Shown here: piece after piece, positions 1 to 35,440 of the stretch
Layout: each line of letters starts with the position of its first letter
Position numbering within the stretch: the stretch's first letter is position 1
From: Mesostigma viride
Lineage: Eukaryota > Streptophyta > Mesostigmatophyceae > Mesostigmatales > Mesostigmataceae
Assembly: GCA_009746045.1 (NCBI GenBank)
Contig: RPFO01000637.1
Coordinates: forward strand, 42,501-106,500
DNA length: 64,000 bases
Direction: 5' to 3'
The notes under the pieces: model-generated
Seen by the model: only the letters and a program-made list of their open reading frames with translations
The model's database searches: none
What the model was told of the DNA's origin: nothing
Position numbers and translations under genes: made by a program

Positions 1-2347
1 AGCCCATGGGTAGGTGCGTGACGGGGCAGTGGCAGCTAAGAGCATTCCTCATGTCCCATCTAGCCCATGGGTAGGTGCGTGACGGGGCAGTGGCAGCTAA
101 GAGCATTCCTCATGTCCCGTCTAGCCCATGGGTAGGTGCGTGACGGGGCAGTGGCAGCTAAGAGCATTCGTCATGTCCCGTCTAGCCCATGGGTAGGTGC
201 GTGACGGGGCAGTGGCAGCTAATAGCATTCCTCATGTCCCGTCTAGCCCATGGGTAGGTGCGTGACGGGGCAGTGGCAGCTAAGAGCATTCCTCATGTCC
301 CATCTAGCCCATGGGTAGGTGCGTGACGGGGCAGTGGCAGCTAAGAGCATTCCTCATGTCCCGTCTAGCCCATGGGTAGGTGCGTGACGGGGCAGTGGCA
401 GCTAAGAGCATTCGTCATGTCCCGTCTAGCCCATGGGTAGGTGCGTGACGGGGCAGTGGCAGCTAAGCGCATTCCTCATGTCCCGTCTAGCCCATGGGTA
501 GGTGCGTGACGGGGCAGTGGCAGCTAAGAGCATTCCTCATGTCCCGTCTAGCCCATGGGTAGGTGCGTGACGGGGCAGTGGCAGCTAATAGCATTCCTCA
601 TGTCCCGTCTAGCCCATGGGTAGGTGCGTGACGGGGCAGTGGCAGCTAAGAGCATTCCTCATGTCCCATCTAGCCCATGGGTAGGTGCGTGACGGGGCAG
701 TGGCAGCTAAGCGCATTCCTCATGTCCCGTCTAGCCCATGGGTAGGTGCGTGACGGGGCAGTGGCAGCTAATAGCATTCCTCATGTCCCGTCTAGCCCAT
801 GGGTAGGTGCGTGACGGGGCAGTGGCAGCTAAGAGCATTCCTCATGTCCCGTCTAGCCCATGGGTAGGTGCGTGACGGGGCAGTGGCAGCTAAGAGCATT
901 CGTCATGTCCCGTCTAGCCCATGGGTAGGTGCGTGACGGGGCAGTGGCAGCTAATAGCATTCCTCATGTCCCGTCTAGCCCATGGGTAGGTGCGTGACGG
1001 GGCAGTGGCAGCTAAGCGCATTCCTCATGTCCCGTCTAGCCCATGGGTAGGTGCGTGACGGGGCAGTGGCAGCTAAGAGCATTCGTCATGTCCCGTCTAG
1101 CCCATGGGTAGGTGCGTGACGGGGCAGTGGCAGCTAATAGCATTCCTCATGTCCCGTCTAGCCCATGGGTAGGTGCGTGACGGGGCAGTGGCAGCTAAGA
1201 GCATTCCTCATGTCCCGTCTAGCCCATGGGTAGGTGCGTGACGGGGCAGTGGCAGCTAAGAGCATTCCTCATGTCCCATCTAGCCCATGGGTAGGTGCGT
1301 GACGGGGCAGTGGCAGCTAAGAGCATTCCTCATGTCCCGTCTAGCCCATGGGTAGGTGCGTGACGGGGCAGTGGCAGCTAAGAGCATTCGTCATGTCCCG
1401 TCTAGCCCATGGGTAGGTGCGTGACGGGGCAGTGGCAGCTAAGAGCATTCCTCATGTCCCGTCTAGCCCATGGGTAGGTGCGTGACGGGGCAGTGGCAGC
1501 TAAGAGCATTCGTCATGTCCCGTCTAGCCCATGGGTAGGTGCGTGACGGGGCAGTGGCAGCTAATAGCATTCCTCATGTCCCGTCTAGCCCATGGGTAGG
1601 TGCGTGACGGGGCAGTGGCAGCTAAGAGCATTCCTCATGTCCCGTCTAGCCCATGGGTAGGTGCGTGACGGGGCAGTGGCAGCTAAGAGCATTCCTCATG
1701 TCCCGTCTAGCCCATGGGTAGGTGCGTGACGGGGCAGTGGCAGCTAAGAGCATTCCCCATGTCCCGTCTAGCCCATGGGTAGGTGCGTGACGGGGCAGTG
1801 GCAGCTAAGAGCATTCGTCATGTCCCGTCTAGCCCATGGGTAGGTGCGTGACGGGGCAGTGGCAGCTAAGAGCATTCCTCATGTCCCGTCTAGCCCATGG
1901 GTAGGTGCGTGACGGGGCAGTGGCAGCTAATAGCATTCCTCATGTCCCGTCTAGCCCATGGGTAGGTGCGTGACGGGGCAGTGGCAGCTAAGAGCATTCC
2001 TCATGTCCCGTCTAGCCCATGGGTAGGTGCGTGACGGGGCAGTGGCAGCTAAGAGCATTCCTCATGTCCCGTCTAGCCCATGGGTAGGTGCGTGACGGGG
2101 CAGTGGCCACTAAGAGCATTCCTCATGTCCCGTCTAGCCCATGGGTAGGTGCGTGACGGGGCAGTGGCAGCTAAGAGCATTCCTCATGTCCCGTCTAGCC
2201 CATGGGTAGGTGCGTGACGGGGCAGTGGCAGCTAAGAGCATTCCTCATGTCCCGTCTAGCCCATGGGTAGGTGCGTGACGGGGCAGTGGCAGCTAATAGC
2301 ATTCCTCATGTCCCGTCTAGCCCATGGGTAGGTGCGTGACGGGGCAG
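1..2347. repeat. 61-bp minisatellite, about 38 copies
   Basis: A head-to-tail array with a 61-bp period begins at or before the left edge and stops within a partial unit near 2347. Units differ at a few fixed positions only (for example AAGAGC, AATAGC or AAGCGC after GGCAGCT, and CCTCATG or CGTCATG), and unit variants recur in blocks, which suggests higher-order duplication. It lies downstream of the last ADH exon visible here (minus strand), so it is most simply an intron of that gene. No exon-derived sequence is recognisable in the unit. Confidence 0.97.
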
Positions 2348-2402
2348 TTGGTCATAGCCCTCCCCCCCCTGCATGTCAGCCCAGGTGTGTAAGCATAAAC
2401 GC

Positions 2403-2540
2403 GTTCACGTGCGTGCGTGTGTGTGTGTGTGCGTGTGTGTGCGTGTGTGTGTTCGCATGCACGCGCGTGGGCATGCATGGCCTTGTCCGTGTGGGTGCGT
2501 GTGGGTGCCAGCGAGTGCACGTGTGTGTACATGCTGACAA
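2403..2540. repeat. TG/GTGCG-rich simple sequence
   Basis: Imperfect (GT)n with GTGCGT interruptions directly after the 61-bp satellite, inside the presumed ADH intron 7. The short ORFs here on both strands are low-complexity artefacts. Confidence 0.8.
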
Positions 2541-2858
2541 GGGCGTGTCAATCAGCGGCCCACATTTTGACGGGGAAGAAGTGAATGGCTGCCCCCTTAT
2601 GTCGCTCAAGGAGCCGACGACACAAGTTACCCAACGGCTGGCGATGCCAGCTTGCCACATCAGCGCCTTGTCGGCCTCCTGTTGATGCCTCTGGCCACAC
2701 CCATCCAGGGCTGTCAACTACAGCTCTTGATGGGTGTGTCTAGCGGTCGCTACCGCCAGCTGTCGATAAGCGAACCTGTCGACTACCACACCTGTCAACT
2801 ACCAAAGCTCCACCATCGCATACATGGGGCATGCACGCGCGCCAAAGCCACCACCCAC

Positions 2859-11036
<8,178 letters not shown>

Positions 11037-11657
11037 GGCCATCGTCCGTACAGTGCCCCTGGATCCTGCATAGGCGCGTGGCTTGGAGCACGTGCCCAGA
11101 GCGAGCTCGTTCGCCATTCCCAGCCTGCCACCCTTGCTCAATGCGCACACATCCTGGCACATACCTCTCGAGATGCGGGGATAGCTTTCATTGTAACCAC
11201 GAACAGCCATGGCGCGAGACACGCAACTGGACGTCCTGGCTGCGCGGACTGTCGTGGTAAGGCTACGGAAGCAAGCAGACATTGCTACCGGCGTTGCTGC
11301 ACTAAGAGCCATTTTTTTCAACTCGAGCCAAGCTAAATACCTATTTTAATCCCTGAAGTGAATTGCACCGCCTCTACGGCGTGATTTATGAAGACCAAAA
11401 GATGGTAATGCAGCGATGGCGGAGTGGATAGCCCATGAATGTCGGTAATAACTGCCCTTTGGTGGGCACCCGACGACCTGCCACGCGGGATGATCATCCT
11501 GAAAACGCGGGTGGCACCTTTCCCGCCATTCGGAAAACGGTATCCTAGTTCATAAGGTAGTAAGCTAACGCAGTGACTTAAAACAATTGATAAATTGATA
11601 TCCATTGGCTGAAACAAGGAACTCTACTAGCTTCCAGGTGAGTACGGCCCGGGGGAC

Positions 11658-11697
<40 letters not shown>

Positions 11698-11994
11698 CGG
11701 CCCGTGGGCCGGAGTCCGAAGATACTTTCCTTGCAATTGCCAGATCGTTGCGCGCGCTATGGGGCTATGGAAGAACGGAACGAAATACGCGCGTGTACAG
11801 CCATGCGCACGCTTGGGGCGTGCAGCAGTGAGCAAAGACAAGAACGTGAGGGTCACCCTTTTATTCCGCCGACACGCACGCAAGACTACGCGACTGCTTC
11901 AAAGAAGTATGGCAATGCATGCCCGCTTCAGGATTTGATGGTGGGAGCGTGCTCGTAGCAAGGGCTGCACTTGTAAGCAGTCCGCCTCATCATT
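11037..11994. promoter_or_regulatory. Divergent intergenic region between ADH and PTB
   Basis: This 958-bp stretch separates the start codons of two divergently transcribed genes and so must hold both 5' UTRs and promoters. No TATA box or other defined element is convincing. It includes a (CAA)n microsatellite. Confidence 0.55.
11656..11699. repeat. (CAA)n microsatellite
   Basis: About 13 tandem CAA/ACA triplets between the ADH and PTB starts; possibly in the PTB 5' UTR or promoter. Confidence 0.9.
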
Positions 11995-28452
<16,458 letters not shown>

Positions 28453-28516
28453 GAAAGGCAGGGCTGATCCTGTTGGCCTAATGCGCTTTTGGCATGCCTG
28501 TTGCAGTTGACTTACA

Positions 28517-28700
28517 TTAATTAATTAATTAATTAATTAATTAATTAATTAATTAATTAATTAGGAACATAACTCCGTTGGGAGTATATGTAGCACATAG
28601 CCCAGTGAGGGGGCATATGAGCCTATAATACATTCTAAGCTACTTCCTGCAAGGGTGGGAATTTAAACAACACTTGCTCTAGGTGCACTAGGACTTACAT
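28517..28700 (-). mobile_element. Non-LTR 3'-end fragment (type B) with (TTAA)n tail
   Basis: Read on the minus strand, this is the same 3' end found at 29481, 32683 and 33003, finishing with a small hairpin (ACTCC-CAAC-GGAGT) and then a (TTAA)n microsatellite at 28517-28562. It lies just past the PTB stop codon, so the PTB 3' end is short or reads into it. Confidence 0.8.
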
Positions 28701-29050
28701 GGTCATGCGATATTATCTGCAGTAAAATTGTTTTTGTGTAAGTTCTTCTGCAAGGTTTCTGCAAGAAAGTTAAGTTTTGTAACATGGTTTTCTCGGGCTG
28801 CCCATGTTGCTTCCCCTCGACAGTGCCACATGTTAGTTTTCTCATGGACATGCATGCAGGTTCTGTGAATGACGTATCAAGGAGACAACCAGCGCAGGCC
28901 AGAAATCGGGACATATAATCCATTGATAGCACTCTGACCAAATGTCTAATTATTGATACAGTCATCATCTCAGCTAGATCGACAGATGCTTGGGCCGGTG
29001 AACTCCATACTGCCCACATCCTCAAAACACCTAACTGAGCTTATATTGCG

Positions 29051-29331
29051 TCAAGGAGCGGGGTGCGCGCAAGTTTGCCAGTGGGTTGCAACGGGACAAG
29101 GGGACCCTGCCATAGGAGTCCTGAGGCCGGTGTCTACCTCGTTGGCCAGTCCTATAAGGCCGCCCGCATCGGTATTCACCTGGTCTGTGCGGGCAAGATG
29201 GCCGGCAAAGAGGAGGCGGCAGTGTTGGATGGTATGGGTGACAAGAGGGAGCTCGCAGTAGAGCTCGGCCCGGGTGCAGCGCTCTTGGTAGCTAGCGGAC
29301 ACCGAGGATGTGACGGAGCATTCGAGTGACT
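29051..29331 (-). pseudogene. LINE reverse-transcriptase C-terminal remnant, left half
   Basis: The minus-strand translation contains LLFAGHLARTDQVNTD, matching GLAGHLARTDQVDTSD in the LINE at 46380-49394. It is the continuation of 29997-30120, split by a later insertion, and is frame-damaged near the junction. Confidence 0.8.
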
Positions 29332-29996
29332 CACGGTACACAACCAGCCACTCGCGTAACCCACGGTACACAACCAGCCATAGCCTTAGCTTAGCCCTTG
29401 TACAGCCATGCTACGTCCTGGCTATGATCAGATTACTTGCCCATGCTCCTTGTTATGATATGCTCACATGGGTCTTATTGAATTGAATTGAATTGAATTG
29501 TAACATAACTCCGTTGGGAGTATATGTAGCACATAGCCCAGAGAAGGGGCAGATGGCCTATCATACATTCTAGGCTACTTCATGCAAGGGTGGGAATGTA
29601 AGCTACCCCTGCTCTAGGTGCACCAGGGCACCTGCACCCTCATGGTCTATCACGCTATGCCCGGGTAAGGGGGGAGCATGCCTGTGAGGGAGGAAGATCA
29701 TCATGGCTATACAAGAGCTAGGACATGGCTTCTCGACAGAGAGCATCTCTCTGCATGGCATAGCATGGCTCAATTCTTAATGCAACATCCATGGGGGTCC
29801 CGTTATGGGTCTTATTGCACCCACAGAACTTGCCGGATCGTCTATCGTGTCCGATTGCTGCTGTGCATGCCTCTGGCATGAAGGAGAAAGGGGGTCTCTG
29901 CCCATTCTTCCTGTTGTGCACATACAGGGATGAAAAGCACCCCGGTGCTCCGTGACTCCCCAACGGGAGCACAAGTTTAATTAATTAACTAATTAA
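29332..29996 (+). mobile_element. Non-LTR insertion (type A 3' end, (TTAA)n tail) flanked by a 12-bp target duplication
   Basis: ATTCGAGTGACT lies on both sides (29320-29331 and 29997-30008). The insert is plus-oriented, ends in a hairpin (CTCCC-CAAC-GGGAG) and an AATTAATT tail, and matches the reverse complement of the 3' part of the element at 30449-32425. It is itself interrupted at 29481-29804. Confidence 0.88.
29481..29804 (-). mobile_element. Nested non-LTR insertion (type B 3' end) flanked by a 13-bp target duplication
   Basis: ATGGGTCTTATTG lies on both sides (29468-29480 and 29805-29817), splitting a type A sequence that is continuous in the copy at 30449-32425. The insert is minus-oriented, with its (CAATT)n tail at 29481 and hairpin beside it; it is about 324 bp and so 5'-truncated. 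Confidence 0.88.
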
Positions 29997-30125
29997 TTCG
30001 AGTGACTGTGCCGTCAAGCTGCTTGCTCAGCGCCTGGTCCAGGGTCCACGCCTCGCAGCCGTAAAGGAGGATGCTGAGGACAAGGGCCTTGGACAGAATG
30101 CACTTGCGCCGCTCACTCAGGTAGC
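29997..30125 (-). pseudogene. LINE reverse-transcriptase C-terminal remnant, right half
   Basis: The minus strand reads ILLYGCEAWTLDQALSKQLD, equivalent to ILTYGAETWTLTQELEQRLD of the other LINE. Joined over the insertion it continues GTVTRMLRHILGV in frame, which supports the inferred insertion. Confidence 0.85.
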
Positions 30126-30448
30126 GACAGCAGTAGGTAGGTAGCGACTGTAGTACGCAGGTAGCGACTGCAGTACGTATTAATTGTACGTACGTCCATT
30201 GTGCGCCACAGACATATTAACGGTTTTTCCCGATTTCTGGCCTGTGCTGGTTGTATTAGCGCGATGCCAGAGGATTATAATAAGTATATCCCTGGTGTAC
30301 ATGCCCGCCTACTACAGGCACTATATACCAGCTTAGGCCTAGCCTTTTTAGTCATCTACATGTGTGCCTATGATGAGCCACCCTCCAGATGATACCTAGC
30401 TTTATTTAATTATGCCGTGCCCATGCAGGGGGTCACTCCCTGCTGAGA

Positions 30449-32425
30449 AGCCATTAATTAATTAATTAATTAATTAATTAATTAAACACGTGCTCCCGTT
30501 GGGGAGTCACGGAGCACTGAAGTGCTTTTTTATGTGTGTGCACTACAGGAGAAAGGGCAGAGACCCCCAGTCTCCTTCATGCCAAAGGCATGCCACAGCT
30601 GCAATCGGGCGCGGCTAGCTAAAAGGACAGACGATCCGGCAAACTGTGGGTGCAATAAGACCCATGTAAGCGGGGCATAACAAGTATAGCGTGGGCAAGT
30701 AATCTGACCATAGCACGGGCGTAGCATGGCTGTGCTAGGACTAGGCTAAGGCTATGGCTGGTTGTGTGCCGTGCGTTGGCGGCACGTGACTATAGGTATG
30801 TTGGCACAGCTAGGCGAACATCAGTCTAGGCATGGCTGCCTTAGCGGCAGTGACTCCAATGGTTACAATTGCTAGGGCTATTGCTATTCTAGCCCGCTGG
30901 GGGCGTCCACATCTTGTGGTTGATCATCAGGTCCCCGCCCCTCCAGTACACCTTGGGCTTCTGGGGGTCCTGCTTATGGCGGAGGTATTTCGGCCACAGG
31001 TCGCGTCGCTGCTGTTGCTGAGCGGGGGTCAGGTCGTCATCCAGCGTCCAGGTGAGGTCGTGCAACCTCTTGCGACGAGAGAGGAACCGCTGCTTATCCT
31101 CAGGGGAGGGGAAGGTGAGCAGGACTGGTGGGGGAGCCGCCTTGTCCCGTGAGTGGGGAAGGCGGTGGCACCCACGCAGTTCTACCTCACCTACCAGGCC
31201 CATGAGGGTAAGAAGCTGGTTCTTGAGCTCGTCAGCAAGAGAGGTTGACGTCTCACCTGGCTTCTGGGGGAAGCGACGTAGCACCGGCCACGCGGCACTC
31301 GCGGCGAGCGCGGTCGGTGACCTCCCGTTGCTGGGCCTGGCGGTGGTCCTCCAGCTCCGGCTGGAGCTTCGTGGCGATGGCGTCGGTGGTGGAGGCGGTC
31401 GCTGACCGCAGCAGGTCCGCGTAGGAGAGCGGCGGGAGGTCACTAGCATCCTGCCGGGGTGGCTGGGATGCAATGGTGGCCGTCTGCTCCGCTATCTTTG
31501 GGACCTGTGTGGCCAGGGCCTCGGTGTGGGCGGTGATGGCCTCAAGCTTCTTCATGAGCACGCCGCACTTGCCCTCCACCTGGTTAAGGCGAGAGACAAG
31601 TGCAGCATGCGTTTCCGAAGCTTGCGCCGCGGTGTGCAGCATCGTGAACTGGGGCTAGCTGGAGCTTGTGGACGACCTTGGTTTCCACATTGGAGACCCG
31701 GGCCTCCACCGTGTTGAGCGTCGTGTTCAGCGATGTCAGCTTCTCGGCCAGCGGCCAGGTCACGTGCTCCTCCAGCACTGCGCGGATGTCATCCTTGCAG
31801 AGGGAGGGAGCCGAAGGGGCTGCCGGCTGTGCGGGGGCGGGGGCTGTGAGCGCTCTGCTGATGTCGGCGAGGCTGCGCTGGTAGTAGCTGGTCAAGATAA
31901 ACAGGCGTTGGCGTGGTTCTTCATAAGTGTAGAGCCAGGACGTGTTGCGGTAGTCGATAGCCGCCCCCCCCTTCTGCTGCACGAAGAGCTTCCGTTCCTG
32001 TGTGAGGAACTGGAGGACCTCGACGACTTCCTGCGGCGACAGTTTCTGCCAGGTGAGGAGGCTGAAATGTTCGTTGCTGGGCAAGAATTGGCTCCATTTG
32101 TGGCGGTCGTGGCATGGTTTCTTGGGCTCAGGCGAGGCGCTTGGCGATGGGTCTGCTGGCGATGGGTTGGCGAGCCCAGGCGGCTGGGCAAGAACGATGG
32201 CGAGAGGGTTGGACTGGGAGCCGGTAAGCTCCTTTTCCAAACCCCGTTTTGCTTTTGGGGTCGTCATAGCTGCTTGTCACGTGATAACTTTGGCAGTACT
32301 GCGTTTCAGCCGTAACCGATTATACTGGCGTGTACGTCTGAATAAAGCGCATCGAATGCGAGTGGTCTGACCGAATTTGGGGCTCAGACGCAAAAGATCT
32401 GAGCTCCGCCGTCAGCCATACCGCC
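30449..32425 (-). mobile_element. ORF1-only non-LTR retrotransposon, type A
   Basis: The 5' end near 32425 shares the leader TGAGCTCCGCCGTCAGCCAT with element B. It holds a broken ORF1 (32267-30889) and a 3' region of about 440 bp, ending with the CTCCC-CAAC-GGGAG hairpin and a (TTAA)n tail (about 30453-30484). No endonuclease or reverse-transcriptase coding lies between ORF1 and the tail. Confidence 0.75.
30889..32267 (-). pseudogene. Frameshifted ORF1 of element A
   Basis: Three overlapping minus-strand reading frames (32267-31584, 31642-31253 and the end of 31473-30889) together align with the intact ORF1 at 33423-34769: the same Ser/Pro-rich N terminus with PPGLANPSP, then PGETSTSL, PVLLTF, LDDDLTPAQQQQRRDLWPKY and VYWRGG. 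At least two frameshifts (near 31640 and 31260) break it. Confidence 0.8.
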
Positions 32426-32468
32426 GTCAGCCATTTTCGTCAACTCTGCGTTGGTACGTGTGATAAGC

Positions 32469-32904
32469 CATGCCCTAGCTTTTGTATAGCTGTGCTGATC
32501 TTCCCCACCTATGACAGGCTCCCCTTAGCTGGGTGTTGCCTGAAACTCTGGGTGGTGCAGGTGCCCTAGTGCACCTAGAGCAAGTGTTGTTTACATTCCC
32601 ACCCTTGCAGGAAGTAGCTTAGAATGTATGATAGGCCATATGCCCCTTCTCTGGGCTATTGAATTGAATTGAATTGAATTGTAACATAACTCCGTTGGGA
32701 GTATATGTAGCACATAGCCCAGAGAAGGGGCATATGGCCTATCATACATTCTAAGCTACTTCCTGCAAGGGTGGGAATGTAAACAACACTTGCTCTAGGT
32801 GCACTAGGGCACCTGCAACACCCAGAGTTTCAGGCAACACCCAGCTAAGGGGAGCCTGTCATAGGTGGGGAAGATCAGCACAGCTATACAAAAGCTAGGG
32901 CATG
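32469..32904. repeat. Inverted pair of type B 3' ends (arms about 190 bp)
   Basis: 32469-32657 (plus orientation) and 32715-32904 (minus orientation) are nearly perfect reverse complements, separated by about 57 bases that include a (TTGAA)n tract. The left arm lacks the final hairpin, as if cut by the insertion that brought the right arm. Confidence 0.88.
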
Positions 32905-32982
32905 CATGGCTGCTCAGCAGGGAGTGACCCCCTGCATGGGCACTGCATAATTAAATAAAGCTAGGCATCTCTCTGGGCTATT

Positions 32983-34895
32983 GAATTGAATTGAATTGAA
33001 TTGTAACATAACTCCGTTGGGAGTATATGTAGCACATAGCCCAGAGAAGGGGCATATGGCCTATCATACATTCTAAGCTACTTCCTGCAAGGGTGGGAAT
33101 GTAAACAACACTTGCTCTAGGTGCACTAGGGCACCTGCACCACCCAGAGTTTCAGGCAACACCCAGCGAAGGGGAGCCTGTCATAGGTGGGGAAGATCAT
33201 CATGGCTATACAAGAGCTAGGACATGGCTTCTCTACAGAGAGCATCTCTCTGCATGGCATAGCATGGCGAAATTCTTAATGCAACATCCATGGGGGTCCC
33301 GTTATAGGCAGGGCTTGGCTAAATTCTGTAGACAACATCCATGGGGGCCATTATGGGCGCACATGCGCGTGGGCCACATGCTAGGCTAAGCCTGACTAAT
33401 CTACACTACTGGTATGAATTCCCTAGTCTGAGGTGGCAGGAGGGGGCTGCCAGGGCTTGTGGTCAACGTGGATGACCGCCCCCCTCCAGTATACCGGCTT
33501 CCCCCCTGCGCTGTGCCGGAGCTGAAGGTAGGCCGGCCATAGCTCGCGTCGCCGCTGTTGCTGGGCCAGGGTCAAGTCGTCGTCCAGCGTGAAGCGAGTC
33601 CTCGAGAGCTTCTTGCGGCATTTAAGGAACGACAGCTTGTCCGTCATGTACTTAAAGGTGAGGAGCACGGGTGCCGGGCCAGCCTTCCCCCGCGCGCGGG
33701 GGAGGCGGACAGCCGACATGTCCAGCTCACCAGTGAGTAGCATGGGGGCAAGAATGTCGCGCTTAAATGCCTCAAGAAGGCTCGTGGAGGTCTCACCTGC
33801 CGGCTGGTCGAAGTGCTTGACGATGACATTGTGGCTGCGCCGGGCGATGTCGGCTTCCTCGCGAAGGTCGAGGGCTTGTTGCTTGAGTTGTGCCGAGATG
33901 GTGGAGGTGGTGGAGGTGGTGTGCTGCTTAAGCAAGTCCGCCCAGGTGGAGGGAGCATCGCCGGCCGAGCCAGCAGGCGCCGGCTGGGCGGCGATGTCCT
34001 TCACCGCCTGGGCGGTGAGGCCGGCGGTGTCATGCAGGCTCTCAAGGGCGTTGGCGGTGGCTTGAAGGCGTTGGTCGAGGTCGAGGAGCTGGGCTTTGAT
34101 GTCGGCAGTGGAGGCGGAAATGGCAGTGGAGGTGGAGGCGGCGGCGGTGGAAAGGTGAGGAAGTTCAGCAGCCAGCGTGCCACCCATTGCTGCGACGTCA
34201 GCAGCAAGGGGGGTCACGTGCTGCTGAAAGGCTTCCGTGAGGATGGAACGGAGGGTGGAGGCGGAGATGGATGGAGCCCAGATCTCGCCGTCAGAGCGCT
34301 GGAGAAGGGAGTTGAGGACGGCGTGCTGGAGCTGGGGGCGGGGGCAGCCAAGCATGGCGCCGTGGGCTAGCCAGGGGCTGCCGTTGCTGCAGAGGAGGCG
34401 ACCTTGGTCGTAGAGATGGATGCACAGGTCGTAAAGCGAGGCGTAGTCCCCGAAGAAGATGCAGTCCATAGCATCGTCCGGAGACATGTTGTTCCAGTCG
34501 TGATCATCGACCTTGAAAGGGTGGGGCCGAAAGCGCGGTTCCGAGGGGCGGGACCATCCTGTTTTGTCGGCTGGGCGGGTGCGTTTCGGGTCAGGCGATG
34601 CCGATGGCGAGGCATTAAGCCCGGGAGGTTGCTGGGTGGCCACCAGTGCACGACTAGTGTCACCGCTGCCTGCCGGACCTGATGGCGAAGCTGCAGCCGC
34701 AGCTGCCGCATTTTCATGGGCGAGCGCATCCGCCAAACTGCGTTGCGTCAAAGGACGTTTGCTCGTCATATATTGCGTTTTAGAGTCGGAAAATTATATC
34801 AGCATGTGCGTCTTAGAAAGACGAAGCGATAGTGATATTCACAGCTGAGTTTGGGGCTCAAACGTGAAAGTTATGAGCTCCGCCGTCAGCCATGG
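32983..34895 (-). mobile_element. ORF1-only non-LTR retrotransposon, type B, apparently intact ORF1
   Basis: Runs from the shared 5' leader near 34895, through ORF1 (34769-33423), to a 3' end with hairpin ACTCC-CAAC-GGAGT and a (CAATT)n tail at about 32983-33003. The region after ORF1 is only about 420 bp, so ORF2 is absent. The layout resembles the half-LINE (HAL1) elements of mammals. Confidence 0.78.
33423..34769 (-). CDS. LINE ORF1-like (gag-like) RNA-binding protein, 448 aa
   Basis: An uninterrupted 448-codon frame. The N terminus is Ala/Ser/Pro-rich and disordered; residues about 200-265 look helical/coiled-coil (LLDLDQRLQATANALESL); the C-terminal half has the order seen in L1-type ORF1 proteins: NVIVKHF, an Arg/Gly-rich turn, APVLLTFKYMTDKLSFLKC, FTLDDDLTLAQQQRRRELWP and finally VYWRGAVIHVDHKPW. 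The family binds its own RNA as a trimeric chaperone for retrotransposition. There is no zinc knuckle. The identification rests on motif order and on the LINE-type 3' end; it is not a host gene. Whether it is expressed cannot be judged. Confidence 0.72.
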   Translation of the reverse strand: MTSKRPLTQRSLADALAHENAAAAAAASPSGPAGSGDTSRALVATQQPPGLNASPSASPDPKRTRPADKTGWSRPSEPRFRPHPFKVDDHDWNNMSPDDAMDCIFFGDYASLYDLCIHLYDQGRLLCSNGSPWLAHGAMLGCPRPQLQHAVLNSLLQRSDGEIWAPSISASTLRSILTEAFQQHVTPLAADVAAMGGTLAAELPHLSTAAASTSTAISASTADIKAQLLDLDQRLQATANALESLHDTAGLTAQAVKDIAAQPAPAGSAGDAPSTWADLLKQHTTSTTSTISAQLKQQALDLREEADIARRSHNVIVKHFDQPAGETSTSLLEAFKRDILAPMLLTGELDMSAVRLPRARGKAGPAPVLLTFKYMTDKLSFLKCRKKLSRTRFTLDDDLTLAQQQRRRELWPAYLQLRHSAGGKPVYWRGAVIHVDHKPWQPPPATSD

Positions 34896-34934
34896 CTACC
34901 TCGTGGCTCGTGGCTCGTGGCTCGAACAGGGTTC

Positions 34935-35012
34935 TCTGGGCTATGTGCTACATATACTCCCAACGGAGTTATGTTACAATTCAATTCAATTCAATTCAAT
35001 TCAATTCAATTC
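34935..35012 (+). mobile_element. Type B 3'-end fragment with (TTCAA)n tail
   Basis: Plus-oriented: TATGTGCTACATATACTCCC, then AACGGAGTTATGTTA and eight AATTC-type pentamers. Confidence 0.8.
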
Positions 35013-35064
35013 AATCCCTGGTTGTCTCCTTGATATCCCCCTCTAGTGACTCTATGGCTGGGGC

Positions 35065-35440
35065 ATTAAATTAAATTAAATTAAATTAAGTTAAATTAAA
35101 TTAAATTAAATTAAATTAAATTAAATTAAATTAAATTAAATTAAATTAAATTAAATTAAATTATAACATGTCTCCGTTGGGAGATCATGTAGCACATATT
35201 CCTTGCTGGATGGATGGAGGTGGGCGAAGCCGCGTAATCGAACGAACCTAACTAAGCTATCTAGTCTAGAGAAAAAAATCCTAACTACACTATTCAGCAA
35301 AACGCCCTTTCCGCTTGCGGGGAGGGGGCTTGCCCGCAGGGGCTGGCGTGTGAGCCTGGACAATCTTATGCCACCGCTCCTTGTTCTGCATGGCAGTCCA
35401 AAGAAGAGAGAGGGAGTGAATGCGATGTTCAAACTCAGCT
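35065..35440 (-). mobile_element. LINE 3' end: ORF2 C-terminal tail, hairpin and (TTAAA)n tail
   Basis: On the minus strand, a frame at about 35410-35300 reads MQNKERWHKIVQAHTPAP and ends KRKGRFAE-stop, the basic end of a LINE ORF2. It is followed by a 3' UTR with the hairpin TCTCC-CAAC-GGAGA and a long (TTTAA)n microsatellite (35065-35162). Confidence 0.65.

Noticed and set aside
1-2347. Possible CRISPR array at the left end
   Set aside because: The repeat is a contiguous 61-bp satellite with no unique spacers, in a eukaryotic intron.
33558-34370. Plus-strand ORFs opposite the LINE ORF1
   Set aside because: They are antisense shadows; the minus frame is longer, unbroken and matches its paralogue at 30889-32267.
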